Program-made: the position numbers and the translations under genes
Shown: positions 1 to 8,278 of the stretch, piece by piece
Layout: every line of letters begins with the position of its first letter
Position numbering within the stretch: the stretch's first letter is position 1
Assembly (NCBI GenBank): GCA_902762795.1
Contig: CACWPM010000061.1
Span: 1 to 34,774, forward strand
Reading direction: 5' to 3'
DNA from: Fibrobacter succinogenes
GTDB taxonomy: Bacteria; Fibrobacterota; Fibrobacteria; Fibrobacterales; Fibrobacteraceae
DNA: 34,774 nt
Notes under the pieces: model-generated
Database searches by the model: none
Told to the model about the DNA's origin: nothing
What the model saw: only the letters and a program-made list of their open reading frames with translations

Positions 1-210
1 TCCGACAAGAAACAGGCTATCAAGACCTGGTCCCGTCGTTCCACAATCGTCCCGGATATGGTCGGACTCACGTTCTCCGTCTATAACGGCAAGCAGTTCC
101 TCCCGGTCTATGTCACCGAAAACATGGTTGGCCATAAGCTCGGCGAATTTTCCTTGACCCGTACTTTCCGCGGTCACCGCAAGACTGAAACTGCTGGAGG
201 CAAGAAATAA
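1..210 (+). CDS. rpsS: 30S ribosomal protein S19 (5' part outside window)
   Basis: The open frame from base 1 to the TAA at 208-210 gives 69 residues matching the C-terminal three quarters of S19. Recognisable parts are [13 protein letters not shown], the [24 protein letters not shown] core and the TRTFRGHRK tail. S19 binds 16S rRNA in the head of the small subunit with S13. The start lies left of the window. The stop overlaps the rplV start (TAATG), which implies translational coupling in the S10 operon. Identification is very secure; only the N-terminus is unseen. Confidence 0.96.
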   Translation, partial: SDKKQAIKTWSRRSTIVPDMVGLTFSVYNGKQFLPVYVTENMVGHKLGEFSLTRTFRGHRKTETAGGKK

Positions 211-560
211 TGCAAGCTGTTGCTAAAGTTAAAAACGTCCGTTACGGCGTTCGCAAGCTCCGTCGCGTTGTCGACCTCGTTCGTGGCAAGTCCGTTAGCG
301 AAGCCTTCGCGATGCTCTCCATCCTCCGTACGCAGACCAAGGGTGCTCCGCTGGTTGAAAATGCTCTCAAGTCCGCTGTCGCTAACTTGAAGCAGAAGTC
401 CGCCGCTCCGGTTTCCGCCGAAGAAATCGTGATCAAGACTATCACCGCTGATGGTGGTACGATCATGAAGCGCATTCACCCGCGTTCCCAGGGCCGTGCT
501 TTCCGTATCGAAAAGCCGCTCTCCCACATCACCGTCGTTGTCGCAGACAAGGAGAATTAA
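210..560 (+). CDS. rplV: 50S ribosomal protein L22
   Basis: This 116-residue protein has normal L22 length. It carries the family core ([27 protein letters not shown]), and its C-terminal half holds the long beta-hairpin that reaches into the peptide exit tunnel, followed by the [25 protein letters not shown] block. L22 binds several 23S rRNA domains and macrolide-resistance changes map to its hairpin. The ATG overlaps the rpsS stop by one base and rpsC follows after 2 bases. Nothing looks unusual. Confidence 0.97.
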   Translation: MQAVAKVKNVRYGVRKLRRVVDLVRGKSVSEAFAMLSILRTQTKGAPLVENALKSAVANLKQKSAAPVSAEEIVIKTITADGGTIMKRIHPRSQGRAFRIEKPLSHITVVVADKEN

Positions 561-562
561 CA

Positions 563-1222
563 ATGGGTCACAAAACTCATCCTAATGGTCTTCGTCTTGG
601 CGTTATCCGCGGTTGGGAATCCAAGTGGTATGCCGAAGACAAGTTTGCCGATCTTCTCTATGAAGATATCGTGCTCCGTCGCTACTTGATGAAGCGTTTC
701 GAACATGCCTCCCTCTCCAAGGTCGGCATCGAACGTACCGTCAAGAAGGTGAACGTTAACCTCTATACCGCTCGCCCGGGTATCGTTATCGGTAAAAAGG
801 GCGAAGAATTGGAACGTTTGAAGGGCGAACTCCAGTTCCTCACCGGTAAAGAAATCTATATTGCAGTCCACGAAATCAAGCGCCCGGAAACGGATGCGAA
901 GCTCGTGGCTGAAAACATTGCTCGCCAGCTCGAAAAGCGTATTTCTTTCCGCCGTGCCATGAAGCGCGCTATCCAGTCCGCTATGCGCATGGGTGTCGAA
1001 GGAATCAAGGTGCAGTGCGGTGGCCGCCTCGGTGGTGCCGAAATTGCCCGCGTTGAAAAGTATGCCGAAGGCCGCGTGCCTCTGCACACTCTTCGTGCTG
1101 ACATCGACTACGCAACTGCCATCGCTAAGACCGTTTATGGTGCCATCGGTATCAAGGTGTGGATCATGCACGGTGAAAAGATCGGTAAGGACGTCATGAA
1201 CGACAACAAGAGAGAGAAGTAA
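563..1222 (+). CDS. rpsC: 30S ribosomal protein S3
   Basis: 219 residues, the usual S3 length. The N-terminus [23 protein letters not shown] is the standard S3 start. A type-II KH RNA-binding domain follows with the [11 protein letters not shown] loop (about residues 73-83). The C-terminal domain contains the [11 protein letters not shown] motif and ends in a basic tail. S3 forms part of the mRNA entry channel and has helicase activity with S4 and S5. It sits between rplV and rplP with 2-base gaps on each side, as in most S10 operons. Confidence 0.97.
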   Translation: MGHKTHPNGLRLGVIRGWESKWYAEDKFADLLYEDIVLRRYLMKRFEHASLSKVGIERTVKKVNVNLYTARPGIVIGKKGEELERLKGELQFLTGKEIYIAVHEIKRPETDAKLVAENIARQLEKRISFRRAMKRAIQSAMRMGVEGIKVQCGGRLGGAEIARVEKYAEGRVPLHTLRADIDYATAIAKTVYGAIGIKVWIMHGEKIGKDVMNDNKREK

Positions 1223-1224
1223 TT

Positions 1225-1638
1225 ATGCTGAGTCCGAAAAGAACATTGCATCGTAAGCAAATGAAAGGGCGCATGAAGGGCGTCGCCTCTCGTGGCAACT
1301 ATATCGCCTTTGGCGAATTCGGTATCCAGGCTCTTGAAAAGTGCTGGCTCACCGCTCGCCAGATCGAAGCTGCTCGTATCGCCATGACTCGTAAGATCAA
1401 GCGCGGTGGTCGCGTTTGGATTCGCGTCTTCCCCGATAAGCCGATTACCCGTCACCCTGCAGAAGCCCGTATGGGTAAGGGTAAGGGCGCAGTCGAATTC
1501 TGGGCAGCCGTAATCCTCCCGGGTCGCATCCTTTTTGAAATGGGTGGTGTTGAACGTGAACTTGCCATGGAAGCTCTCCATGTCGCAATTCAGAAGCTCC
1601 CCCTCAAGTGCAAAATCATCGAAGAATCGGAGATCTAA
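1225..1638 (+). CDS. rplP: 50S ribosomal protein L16
   Basis: 137 residues, full length for L16. It begins [19 protein letters not shown] and carries the [25 protein letters not shown] segment and the conserved [14 protein letters not shown] motif, which lies near the A-site tRNA and the 5S-binding region of the large subunit. The stop at 1636-1638 overlaps the rpmC ATG (TAATG). An antisense reading frame covering this gene is a composition artefact. Confidence 0.97.
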   Translation: MLSPKRTLHRKQMKGRMKGVASRGNYIAFGEFGIQALEKCWLTARQIEAARIAMTRKIKRGGRVWIRVFPDKPITRHPAEARMGKGKGAVEFWAAVILPGRILFEMGGVERELAMEALHVAIQKLPLKCKIIEESEI

Positions 1639-1829
1639 TGAAAGCACGTGAATTGAAAGAACTGGGCGTTGACCAGCTCAAGGAAAAACTGGCTCAGTTG
1701 AATCTCGATTTGTTCAATTACCGCATGACTGCGAAGCTCGGTAATTTGGAAAAACCCTCTGTGATTCGCGCTGCCCGCAAGGACATTGCCAGAATCAAGA
1801 CCATCCTCAGCGAAAAGGCCAAGGCATAA
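1638..1829 (+). CDS. rpmC: 50S ribosomal protein L29
   Basis: 63 residues ([18 protein letters not shown] through [15 protein letters not shown]), a typical helical-hairpin L29 located near the exit tunnel where trigger factor and SRP dock. A GTG at 1608 is in frame upstream, but it lies inside rplP and would add ten non-family residues. The ATG at 1638, overlapping the rplP stop, is therefore the start. rpsQ follows after a 17-base gap that carries a GGAG ribosome binding site. Confidence 0.95.
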   Translation: MKARELKELGVDQLKEKLAQLNLDLFNYRMTAKLGNLEKPSVIRAARKDIARIKTILSEKAKA

Positions 1830-1846
1830 GCCGGCAGGAGCAGGAA

Positions 1847-2101
1847 ATGGAAAGAAACCTTCGTAAAGTCAAGCAGGGTATCGTCTCTTCCGACAAGATG
1901 GACAAGACGATTACGGTTGTGGTCGAAAACCGCAAGCGTCACCCGATGTACAACAAGATCATGACTACGACCAGCAAGCTCAAGGCTCACGATGAAAAGA
2001 ATGAAGCCCAAGAAGGCGACTTGGTCGAAATCATGGAAACTCGTCCCCTCTCTGCAACGAAGCGCTGGCGCCTCGTCCGCATTGTGGAAAAGAAGAAGTA
2101 A
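1847..2101 (+). CDS. rpsQ: 30S ribosomal protein S17
   Basis: 84 residues, the normal S17 length. It has the signature [27 protein letters not shown] and the [27 protein letters not shown] ending of an OB-fold primary 16S rRNA-binding protein. It is preceded by a good ribosome binding site (GCAGGAG, about 8 bases upstream). It keeps the canonical rpmC-rpsQ-rplN order. Confidence 0.97.
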   Translation: MERNLRKVKQGIVSSDKMDKTITVVVENRKRHPMYNKIMTTTSKLKAHDEKNEAQEGDLVEIMETRPLSATKRWRLVRIVEKKK

Positions 2102-2121
2102 ACTCCTGGAGTAAGGCGAAT

Positions 2122-2490
2122 ATGATTCAAGAAGAAACCAGACTCGTCGTGGCCGATAACAGTGGTGCCAAGGAAGTCGCCTGCATCCGTGTTTTGGGTG
2201 GCACAAACCGTCGCTATGCTAGCATCGGTGATGTCATCAAGGTAGCCGTTAAGGACGCTATCCCCCAGAGCAAGGTGAAAAAGGGTTCCGTGGCCGACGC
2301 CGTCGTCGTCCGTACAGCAAAAGAAATCGCACGTCCGGACGGAACGTTTATTCGTTTCTCCGACAACGCAGTGGTTCTCATCAACAAGGATGGCGAACCG
2401 CGTGGAACCCGTATTTTTGGACCGGTTGCTCGTGAGCTCCGTGACAAGAAGTACATGAAGATCATCTCCCTCGCACCTGAGGTTCTCTAA
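2122..2490 (+). CDS. rplN: 50S ribosomal protein L14
   Basis: 122 residues, exactly the usual L14 length. It starts [19 protein letters not shown], carries the L14 signature [17 protein letters not shown], and ends in the [25 protein letters not shown] block typical of the family. L14 lies at the subunit interface and binds ribosomal silencing factor. The gene overlaps rplX by one base (TAATG) and is intact. Confidence 0.97.
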   Translation: MIQEETRLVVADNSGAKEVACIRVLGGTNRRYASIGDVIKVAVKDAIPQSKVKKGSVADAVVVRTAKEIARPDGTFIRFSDNAVVLINKDGEPRGTRIFGPVARELRDKKYMKIISLAPEVL

Positions 2491-2789
2491 TGGCTAACAT
2501 CAAGAAGAATGATAACGTCAAGGTGATTTCCGGTGTTGACAAGGGCAAGACCGGCACCGTGATCAGCGTCAAGGATGGCAAGGTGACCGTTTCGGGCGTT
2601 AATGTCCGCAAGCGTCATGAAAAGCCGTCTCAGACCAATCAGACTGGTGGCATCGTTGAAAAGGAATTGCCGATTGACATTTCCAACGTGATGCTTCTCG
2701 AAGGCAACACTCCCGTTCGTACCCGCATCGTCCGCGAAAAGGGTAAGAAGGGCGTTCGTACCAGTGTAAAAACTGGAAAGGCTGTGTAA
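2490..2789 (+). CDS. rplX: 50S ribosomal protein L24
   Basis: 99 residues. It has an N-terminal KOW motif ([20 protein letters not shown]) followed by the L24 [32 protein letters not shown] segment. L24 is an assembly-initiator protein that binds the 5' end of 23S rRNA and lines the exit of the peptide tunnel. It starts within the rplN stop and ends 9 bases before rplE. Confidence 0.96.
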   Translation: MANIKKNDNVKVISGVDKGKTGTVISVKDGKVTVSGVNVRKRHEKPSQTNQTGGIVEKELPIDISNVMLLEGNTPVRTRIVREKGKKGVRTSVKTGKAV

Positions 2790-2798
2790 GGTAACGTA

Positions 2799-3338
2799 AT
2801 GAACCAGATGAAGCAATTCTATCTCGAAAAGGTCGTTCCGGCCTTGCAGCAAAAGTTTGCCTACAAGAACGTGATGCAGATTCCGCGTCTCGAAAAGATC
2901 GTGCTCAACATGGGCGTGGGCGCCGCTTCCCAGAACCGCAAGATTCTCGACGAAGCTGCTGACACTCTCACTGCAATCACCGGTCAGAAGGCTATTGTCA
3001 CTAACGCCAAGAAGGCTGTCGCTAACTTCCACCTCCGTGAAGGTATCGGCATCGGTGCTAAGGTCACCCTTCATGGCGACAACATGTGGGACTTCCTCTA
3101 TCGTTTCATCAACATCGACCTTCCGCGTGTCCGCGACTTCCGTGGTCTTGCACGCCGTGGCTTTGATGGCATGGGCAACTTCACCCTCGGCATCAAGGAA
3201 CAGACGATCTTTGTTGAAATCGATATCGACAAGATTTCCCGTACTTTCGGTATGGACATCTCTTTCGTCACCTCCGCTAAGACGGACGACGAAGGTCGCG
3301 CCCTTCTCGAAGAACTTGGACTCCCCTTCAGGAAGTAA
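2799..3338 (+). CDS. rplE: 50S ribosomal protein L5
   Basis: 179 residues, the standard L5 length. The [20 protein letters not shown] segment is the L5 signature region. [26 protein letters not shown] and the P-R-V-R-D-F-R-G loop (about 107-114), which contacts the P-site tRNA, are present, as is the C-terminal [23 protein letters not shown]5 binds 5S rRNA together with L18 and L25. It is the last undamaged gene before the run of disrupted genes. Confidence 0.97.
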   Translation: MNQMKQFYLEKVVPALQQKFAYKNVMQIPRLEKIVLNMGVGAASQNRKILDEAADTLTAITGQKAIVTNAKKAVANFHLREGIGIGAKVTLHGDNMWDFLYRFINIDLPRVRDFRGLARRGFDGMGNFTLGIKEQTIFVEIDIDKISRTFGMDISFVTSAKTDDEGRALLEELGLPFRK

Positions 3339-3347
3339 GGTAATACC

Positions 3348-3548
3348 ATGGCAAGCAGAAGAATGATTGAAAAATGCAAGCGTACTCCGAAGTATACCGT
3401 TCGTGGGTACAACCGTTGCAAGCGTTGCGGTAGGCCGCACGCCTTTATGCGCCGCTTTGGCCTTTGCCGTATTTGCTTCCGCGAAATGGCACTCGCCGGC
3501 GAAATCCCCCAAAGCTCCCCGTGGTGGACATTCCTGCCAGCAATCTGA
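3348..3548 (+). CDS. rpsN: 30S ribosomal protein S14, zinc-binding type; C-terminus lost at a deletion junction
   Basis: The first 54 residues are a clear type-Z S14 with the four zinc-ligand cysteines C24, C27, C40 and C43 (CKRCGRPH and GLCRIC) and the [11 protein letters not shown] segment. Type-Z S14 proteins are normally about 61 residues and end in a short GVxKxSW-like tail. Here the frame instead runs into twelve unrelated residues and stops at 3548. Those extra codons are the beginning of rpsH read out of frame. Genuine rpsN sequence therefore ends near 3507-3510, with about 7 codons, the intergenic gap and the start of rpsH missing. As written the protein would be abnormal, and an assembly deletion is the likeliest cause. 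Confidence 0.85.
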   Translation: MASRRMIEKCKRTPKYTVRGYNRCKRCGRPHAFMRRFGLCRICFREMALAGEIPQSSPWWTFLPAI

Positions 3549-3847
3549 AGCGTGATATTGCACGTGTGTTGCAGGAAAAAGGTTTCATTAAGAAGTTCGT
3601 CGTCGTCGATGACGGTAAGCAGGGCATCCTCAAGGTCCTCCTCCGTTACACGAAGGGCGAATCTGCAATCCAGGGCCTCCAGCGCGTTTCTTCGCCGGGT
3701 CTTCGTCACTACGTTGACGTTGCCAAGCTCCCGCGTGTCCGCAATGGCCTCGGCTATGCAATCATCTCCACATCTAAAGGTGTCATGACTGACCACGAAG
3801 CCCGCGAACAGAAGGTGGGTGGCGAAGTCATCGCAAAGGTATGGTAA
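3509..3847 (+). pseudogene. rpsH: 30S ribosomal protein S8, 5'-truncated by a deletion
   Basis: From about 3512 the frame gives [27 protein letters not shown] and continues to the S8 C-terminal signature region (STSKGVMTDHEAREQKVGGEVIAKVW). This matches S8 from roughly residue 23 to its end. The usual beginning (DPIADxLTRIRNA-like, about 20 residues) and its start codon and ribosome binding site are missing. Upstream in-frame codons back to a TTG at 3464 belong to rpsN in the wrong frame. S8 is an essential central-domain 16S rRNA binder and spc-operon regulator, so real loss in a living cell is implausible. I read this as an intact gene damaged in the assembled sequence. Confidence 0.85.
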
Positions 3848-3849
3848 AG

Positions 3850-4300
3850 ATGTCCCGTATCGGCGACAGTTCATGAACTCATCTCCATCAATCTCGATGG
3901 CGACAAGCTCTCCTTCACCCGCCCGAATGATGAAAAGTTCACCCGCGCTATGCACGGCACCACGCGCGCCCTCGTCAACAACATGGTCGAAGGCGTCACC
4001 AAGGGTTTCCAGAAGACTCTCGAAATCGTTGGCGTTGGCTACCGCGTCGAACAGAAGGGTAAGGATTTGAACCTCGTCCTCGGTTTCTCTCATCCGGTGA
4101 TCTTCAAGGCTCCGGAAGGCGTTGAACTGAAGGCTGTCGATCCGCTGAAGATCACGATTTCCGGCATCGACAAGCAGAAGGTTGGCCAAGCTGCAGCAGA
4201 AATTCGCAAGTACAGAAAGCCTGAACCGTATAAGGGCAAGGGCATCAAGTACGCTGGCGAAGTTGTGCGTCGCAAGCAAGGTAAGAAGACAGGTAAATAA
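3850..4300 (+). pseudogene. rplF: 50S ribosomal protein L6 with internal frameshifting deletion
   Basis: ATG at 3850 begins M-S-R-I-G, the canonical L6 start, then hits a TGA after eight codons. In the next frame, from about 3866, TVHELISINLDGDKLSF continues without interruption to 4300, including the GVTKGFQKTLEIVGVGYRVEQKGKDLNLVLGFSHPV core and a KPEPYKGKGIKYAGE C-terminus characteristic of L6. The missing piece corresponds to about 30 N-terminal residues, with a length congruent to 2 modulo 3. The 142 residues after the junction plus the missing part would make a normal L6 of about 178 residues. L6 binds 23S rRNA near the sarcin-ricin loop and is essential. Confidence 0.88.
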
Positions 4301-4309
4301 GGGTAAACT

Positions 4310-4649
4310 ATGACTGCAATTGCTAAAAAAAGAATCCAGTCCAGAATCGCACGCCACGAACGCGTACGCAAGTCTGTTGTCGGAACTGCAGAATGCCCTC
4401 GTTTGGCTGTTCGCCGTTCCTTGTCTCAACAAGTCTCTCGTCCAGCTCACCACTGCTTCCAAGGAATTCCAGGGAAAGTTCGGTGAAATGACGAAGACGG
4501 AGCAGGCTAAGCAGCTCGGTCTCCAGGTTGCTGAAGTCGCCAAGTCCAAGGGCATTGAATCCGTGGTCTTCGACCGCGGCGGTTACATCTATCACGGTCG
4601 CGTTCAGGCTCTCGCTGAGGGAGCTCGTGAAGGCGGACTCAAATTCTAG
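4310..4649 (+). pseudogene. rplR: 50S ribosomal protein L18 with internal frameshifting deletion
   Basis: ATG at 4310 opens with [34 protein letters not shown], a classic L18 N-terminus. After about 4425 the family sequence resumes in the following frame with [16 protein letters not shown] and runs to the [33 protein letters not shown]-terminus at 4649. About ten residues of the expected xxYAQVIDD-like strand are absent at the junction, consistent with a deletion of about 32 bases (2 modulo 3). L18 brings 5S rRNA into the large subunit. A start later than 4310 would give only a nonsense N-terminus, so the gene should be read as two joined frames. Confidence 0.87.
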
Positions 4650-4652
4650 TGT

Positions 4653-5093
4653 GTACACATCAACCGTTGCGCTAAGACCGTCAAGGGCGGCCGTCGCATG
4701 TCCTTCTCCGCTCTCGTTGTCGTCGGCAACAAGAACGGCAAGGTCGGTGTCGGTCTCGGCAAGGCTAAGGAAGTTTCCGAAGCTATCCGTAAGGGTACCG
4801 AAGCAGCCCAGAGAAACATCGTGGAAGTCCAGCTCCTCGATGGCACCATCCCGCACGACATCGAAGTGAAGAGCGGTTCTACCCGTATCCTCCTCATGCC
4901 GGCTGCTCCAGGTACTGGTGTTATCGCCGGTGCTGCCGCCCGTGCTGTTCTCGAACTCGCCGGTGTACGCAACATCCTCACGAAGATTCACGGTTCCTCC
5001 AACCCGAGCACTGTCGTCAGCGCTTGCTTGGAAGGCCTGCTTTCTCAGAAGAACAAACAGGACTACGCCAAGTTGCGTGGTTTTGAAGCCTAA
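4653..5093 (+). CDS. rpsE: 30S ribosomal protein S5, N-terminus missing
   Basis: From 4653 the frame reads VHINRCAKTVKGGRRMSFSALVVVGNKNGKVGVGLGKAKEVSEAIRKG, the double-stranded RNA-binding domain of S5, and continues through the AAPGTGVIAGAAARAVLELAGVRNILTKIHGSSNP C-terminal domain to 5093. S5 normally has about 20-30 more residues before this point. Here the rplR stop (4647-4649) directly abuts the S5 frame, leaving no intergenic region, ribosome binding site or start codon. The first in-frame ATG is internal (4698), within the RRMSFS motif. The 5' end is lost to the fourth junction of the cluster. S5 is needed for translational accuracy and is essential. Confidence 0.88.
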   Translation, partial: VHINRCAKTVKGGRRMSFSALVVVGNKNGKVGVGLGKAKEVSEAIRKGTEAAQRNIVEVQLLDGTIPHDIEVKSGSTRILLMPAAPGTGVIAGAAARAVLELAGVRNILTKIHGSSNPSTVVSACLEGLLSQKNKQDYAKLRGFEA

Positions 5094-5106
5094 GGAGTAA
5101 TACCTA

Positions 5107-5286
5107 ATGAAGAAAGTTCGTATTACTTTGATCAAGGGTATCGTCCGTCGCCTTCCGGTGCACCGCGCTAACGTGGCTGCACTCGGCCTCCGCAAGATCG
5201 GACAAACTGTTGAACACAATTTGACCCCGTCTATTGCAGGCATGATCAATGCCGTGAAGGACATGGTCAAGGTCGAGGAGATCTAA
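5107..5286 (+). CDS. rpmD: 50S ribosomal protein L30
   Basis: 59 residues from the ATG at 5107 to the TAA at 5284-5286: MKKVRITLIKGIVRR, then the GLRKIGQTVEHNLTPSIAGMINAVKDMVKVEE block of bacterial L30. The length is exactly as expected. It was recognised by reading the gap between rpsE and rplO directly. It has an AAGGAG ribosome binding site at about 5092-5097, and rplO starts 1 base after its stop. Confidence 0.96.
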   Translation: MKKVRITLIKGIVRRLPVHRANVAALGLRKIGQTVEHNLTPSIAGMINAVKDMVKVEEI

Positions 5287-5287
5287 G

Positions 5288-5728
5288 ATGGAACTCAATA
5301 CTCTCAATCCTGGCAAGGCTGCCAAGGGCAAGAGCCGCAAGCGCATCGGTCGTGGTCCGGGCTCTGGCTGGGGCACCACTGCTGGTCGTGGTCAGAAGGG
5401 TGCTGGCGCCCGTAAGAGCGCTAAGGCCGGTCGCGTCGCTTTCGAAGGCGGCCAGATGCCTATTCACCGTCGTATCCCGAAGCGCGGCTTCAAGCACGCT
5501 GGTGTTGAATTCCAGATCGTGAACCTGAAGAAGCTCGCCGCTGTTAGCGTGACTGATTTCGATGCCAAGGTCCTCTTCGACCAGGGCTTTATCAAGAACG
5601 TCGAACTGCCGGTTAAGGTCCTCGCTTTTGGTTCTATCGACAAGGCTATCAACGTAAAGGTTAACGCTATCAGCGAAAAGGCAAAGTCTGCCATTGAAGC
5701 TGCTGGCGGCAAAGTTGAGATCATCTAA
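5288..5728 (+). CDS. rplO: 50S ribosomal protein L15
   Basis: 146 residues. The glycine- and lysine-rich N-terminus (KRIGRGPGSGWGTTAGRGQKGAGARKS) and the FEGGQMPIHRRIPKRGF motif are diagnostic of L15, and the C-terminal globular domain ends IEAAGGKVEII. L15 is a late-assembly protein of the large subunit. The stop overlaps the secY start (TAATG), so the two are translationally coupled. Confidence 0.97.
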   Translation: MELNTLNPGKAAKGKSRKRIGRGPGSGWGTTAGRGQKGAGARKSAKAGRVAFEGGQMPIHRRIPKRGFKHAGVEFQIVNLKKLAAVSVTDFDAKVLFDQGFIKNVELPVKVLAFGSIDKAINVKVNAISEKAKSAIEAAGGKVEII

Positions 5729-7089
5729 TGGAAGCACTCAAGAAAGCCATCGATGCGTTCATCAATGCGTTTAAGATTGCTGAACTGCGCAAGAAGATTC
5801 TCTTCACGCTCGGTCTTTTGATCGTATATCGTATTGGTGCTCACATCACCATCCCCGGAGTAAACGCTGCGGTTCTCGCAGAATACTTCAAAAATTCGAA
5901 TAACCTGTTTGGCCTGTACGACTCGTTTACCGGCGGTGCATTCGCGAAAGCGACTGTATTTGCCCTCGGTATCATGCCGTACATTAGCGCAAGCATCATC
6001 CTCCAGTTGATGGGCTCGGTCATTCCGACTATCCAGATGCTCCAGAAAGAGGGGCAGGAAGGTCGTGCTAAGCTGAATCAGTGGACCCGATACTTCACGG
6101 TACTACTTTCTGCTTTGCAGGGATGGGGTATTTCTATGTGGCTTTCTAACCTCAAGGTGACGACGGCCGCCGGTACGGGTATTTCGGTTCTTTCCGACAA
6201 TTTCTCGTCCGGACTTGGAAACCTGGGCTTTCGTCTCCTTGCGACGTTAACCTTCACCGTGGGTACAATCTTCTTGATGTACGTTGGCGAGCAAATTACC
6301 TCGCACGGTGTGGGTAACGGTATTTCTCTTATCATTTTCGCCGGTATCGTCGGCGGCCTTCCAAGAGCCGTTACAGCCGAATGGGAAATGTTTAGCGAAG
6401 GCATCCAGCCACTTGCGATCGAGGTCTTTATCTTGGCCATTGTGGTTGTGATTGTCGGGTTTATCGTTTTCGTCGAGCAGGCGACCCGTCGCATTCCACT
6501 CCAAAGTCCTCGCAGGACCGTCGGAAACAAGGTCTTGGGTGGTCAGGCTAGCTATTTGCCTTTCAAGGTGAATACCGCTAACGTGATCCCTGTGATCTTT
6601 GCAAGCTGCATCATGTTCATTCCGGCCATGGTTGCATCCTGGTTCCCGAACGTATCTGCGATGCAGGCTTTTGCTACTGCATTTATTCCGGGTCATATCT
6701 CCTATAGCATAGTAGATGCCCTCCTCATCATATTCTTCACCTACTTCTACACGGCAATCCAGTACAACCCTAACGACATTGCCGAAAACCTCAAGAGAAG
6801 CGGTGGGTTTATTCCGGGAGTGCGTCCGGGTAAGCAGACAGCAGAATACATTGACCATGTCTTGACCAGAATTTCTTTGCCGGGGTCTCTCTACCTCGCT
6901 TTAATCAGCGTCGTTCCCCTGCATCTGAAAGACGCTCTCAATATGAGTTTCTATATTGGGGGTACCTCGGTCTTGATCGTGGTGGGTGTTGCTCTGGATA
7001 CCCTTCGTCAGCTCGAAGCCCAGTTGCATACCAAAAATTATGAAGGTTTCTTGAAACGTGGCCGCATCCGCGGCAGGATGGCATCCTAG
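5728..7089 (+). CDS. secY: Protein translocase subunit SecY
   Basis: 453 residues with about ten hydrophobic transmembrane segments. The N-terminal [30 protein letters not shown] and plug-region [11 protein letters not shown] are present, as are the [21 protein letters not shown] segment and the basic cytoplasmic loops that bind SecA and the ribosome. SecY forms the inner-membrane channel for Sec-dependent export with SecE and SecG. It sits between rplO and infA. In many bacteria adk and map follow secY, but here infA follows at once, sharing a base of the stop codon (TAGTG). Confidence 0.97.
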   Translation: MEALKKAIDAFINAFKIAELRKKILFTLGLLIVYRIGAHITIPGVNAAVLAEYFKNSNNLFGLYDSFTGGAFAKATVFALGIMPYISASIILQLMGSVIPTIQMLQKEGQEGRAKLNQWTRYFTVLLSALQGWGISMWLSNLKVTTAAGTGISVLSDNFSSGLGNLGFRLLATLTFTVGTIFLMYVGEQITSHGVGNGISLIIFAGIVGGLPRAVTAEWEMFSEGIQPLAIEVFILAIVVVIVGFIVFVEQATRRIPLQSPRRTVGNKVLGGQASYLPFKVNTANVIPVIFASCIMFIPAMVASWFPNVSAMQAFATAFIPGHISYSIVDALLIIFFTYFYTAIQYNPNDIAENLKRSGGFIPGVRPGKQTAEYIDHVLTRISLPGSLYLALISVVPLHLKDALNMSFYIGGTSVLIVVGVALDTLRQLEAQLHTKNYEGFLKRGRIRGRMAS

Positions 7090-7307
7090 TGGCTAAAGAA
7101 GAAGGTATACAAGTAGAAGGCGTTGTGTTGGAAGCTCTTCCCAACGCTTTCTTCCGTGTTCAACTCGGAAATGGTCACGAAATTCTTGCCCATGTTTCAG
7201 GAAAAATGCGCCGGCATTTTATTAGAATCTTGCCGGACGACAAAGTGTTGGTCGAGATTTCCCCGTACGATTTAAATCGCGGGCGAATTACTTACCGTTA
7301 CAAGTAA
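7089..7307 (+). CDS. infA: Translation initiation factor IF-1
   Basis: 72 residues, the standard IF-1 length, an S1-type OB-fold protein that occupies the ribosomal A site during initiation. The family core ([63 protein letters not shown]) is complete. The start is GTG at 7089, overlapping the secY TAG by one base, with no independent Shine-Dalgarno sequence. Translation therefore probably depends on coupling to secY. Confidence 0.96.
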   Translation: MAKEEGIQVEGVVLEALPNAFFRVQLGNGHEILAHVSGKMRRHFIRILPDDKVLVEISPYDLNRGRITYRYK

Positions 7308-7334
7308 TAGGTATTACAAAAGAAGGTCAAACCT

Positions 7335-7451
7335 ATGAAAATCAAAGCCTCCATTAAACCCAGATGTGAAAACTGCAAGATCATCCGTCGTAAGGGTGTA
7401 TTGCGCATCATCTGTTCGAAGAACCCTCGTCACAAGCAGAAGCAGGGATAA
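7335..7451 (+). CDS. rpmJ: 50S ribosomal protein L36
   Basis: A short gene of 38 codons plus stop, found by reading between infA and rpsM. The product [21 protein letters not shown]...[12 protein letters not shown] has the zinc-ribbon ligands C11, C14, C27 and H32 of the zinc-binding form of L36. An AAGG ribosome binding site lies at 7323-7326. It keeps the infA-rpmJ-rpsM order found in many bacteria. S14 in this operon is also of the zinc-binding type. Confidence 0.95.
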   Translation: MKIKASIKPRCENCKIIRRKGVLRIICSKNPRHKQKQG

Positions 7452-7460
7452 GGAGATCTT

Positions 7461-7829
7461 ATGGCACGTATCGCTGGTGTCGATTTACCGAAAAACAAGA
7501 CTGTTGAATACGGTCTGACGGCAATTTATGGTGTCGGTCTGTTCACCGCTAACAAGGTCTGTGCTCAGCTGGGCATCGACAAGAACAAGAAGTGTGATGA
7601 CCTGACTGAAGAAGAACAAGGTAAGATTCGTCATCTCCTCGAAGACGAATACTCTGTGGAAGGTCAGCTCCGCGCAGAAATCACCTTGAACATTAAGCGT
7701 TTGCAGGATATTGGCTGCTATCGCGGTATCCGCCACCGCAAGGGCTTGCCCGTTCGCGGTCAGCGCTCCCGTACCAATGCCCGCACTCGTAAGGGCCCCA
7801 AGAAGACTGTGGCTAACAAGAAGAAGTAA
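7461..7829 (+). CDS. rpsM: 30S ribosomal protein S13
   Basis: 122 residues. It starts [26 protein letters not shown] and carries the S13 helix-two-turn-helix, the [28 protein letters not shown] signature and a basic tail that touches the P-site tRNA. It is preceded by an AAGGAG ribosome binding site at about 7450-7455. It is intact and of normal length. Confidence 0.97.
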   Translation: MARIAGVDLPKNKTVEYGLTAIYGVGLFTANKVCAQLGIDKNKKCDDLTEEEQGKIRHLLEDEYSVEGQLRAEITLNIKRLQDIGCYRGIRHRKGLPVRGQRSRTNARTRKGPKKTVANKKK

Positions 7830-7840
7830 GGAGATTCATC

Positions 7841-8278
7841 GTGGCTGAAGAAGAAATCAAGGAAACTGCTGCCGCCGCTGCTGAAGCTCCGGCTGCTGAA
7901 GAAGTCAAGGTTAAGAAGGGCAAGAAGCGCATTGATATCCAGGGCATTGCCTGCGTGTTCGCTTCCTTCAACAATACAATCGTTTCTATCACCGACGCTC
8001 GCGGCAACGTGGTCGCTTGGGGTTCCCCGGGTAACTCCGGTTTCAAGGGTTCCCGCAAGAGCACGCCGTTTGCAGCCCAGCTCGCCGCTGAAACCGCTGC
8101 CCACAAGGCATTCGATCTCGGCATGCGCAAGGTGGACGTTCGCGTTAAGGGTGCTGGTGGCGGCCGTGAATCTGCCGTCCGCGCTCTCAAGAATGCGGGC
8201 CTCGAAGTTCTCTCTATTCGAGACGTGACGGGCATCCCGCACAATGGTTGCCGTCCTAAAAAGAAGAGAAGAATTTAA
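7841..8278 (+). CDS. rpsK: 30S ribosomal protein S11
   Basis: 145 residues from a GTG at 7841, placed 8 bases after an AAGGAG site. The S11 core begins near residue 28 ([36 protein letters not shown]) and ends [19 protein letters not shown], typical of the platform protein S11. The first 27 residues form an extra acidic, alanine- and glutamate-rich extension ([22 protein letters not shown]), longer than in most bacteria and probably disordered. rpsD, which often follows, is absent. Confidence 0.95.
   Translation: MAEEEIKETAAAAAEAPAAEEVKVKKGKKRIDIQGIACVFASFNNTIVSITDARGNVVAWGSPGNSGFKGSRKSTPFAAQLAAETAAHKAFDLGMRKVDVRVKGAGGGRESAVRALKNAGLEVLSIRDVTGIPHNGCRPKKKRRI

Noticed and set aside
3464-3508. 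TTG at 3464 as the start of rpsH
   Set aside because: Those codons are rpsN read in another frame. They are open only because of the deletion junction.
3500-4662. Programmed frameshifting or translational bypassing as an explanation for the broken ribosomal genes
   Set aside because: Frameshifting could restore the frame but not the missing conserved residues. No slippery sequence or bypass hairpin is visible.
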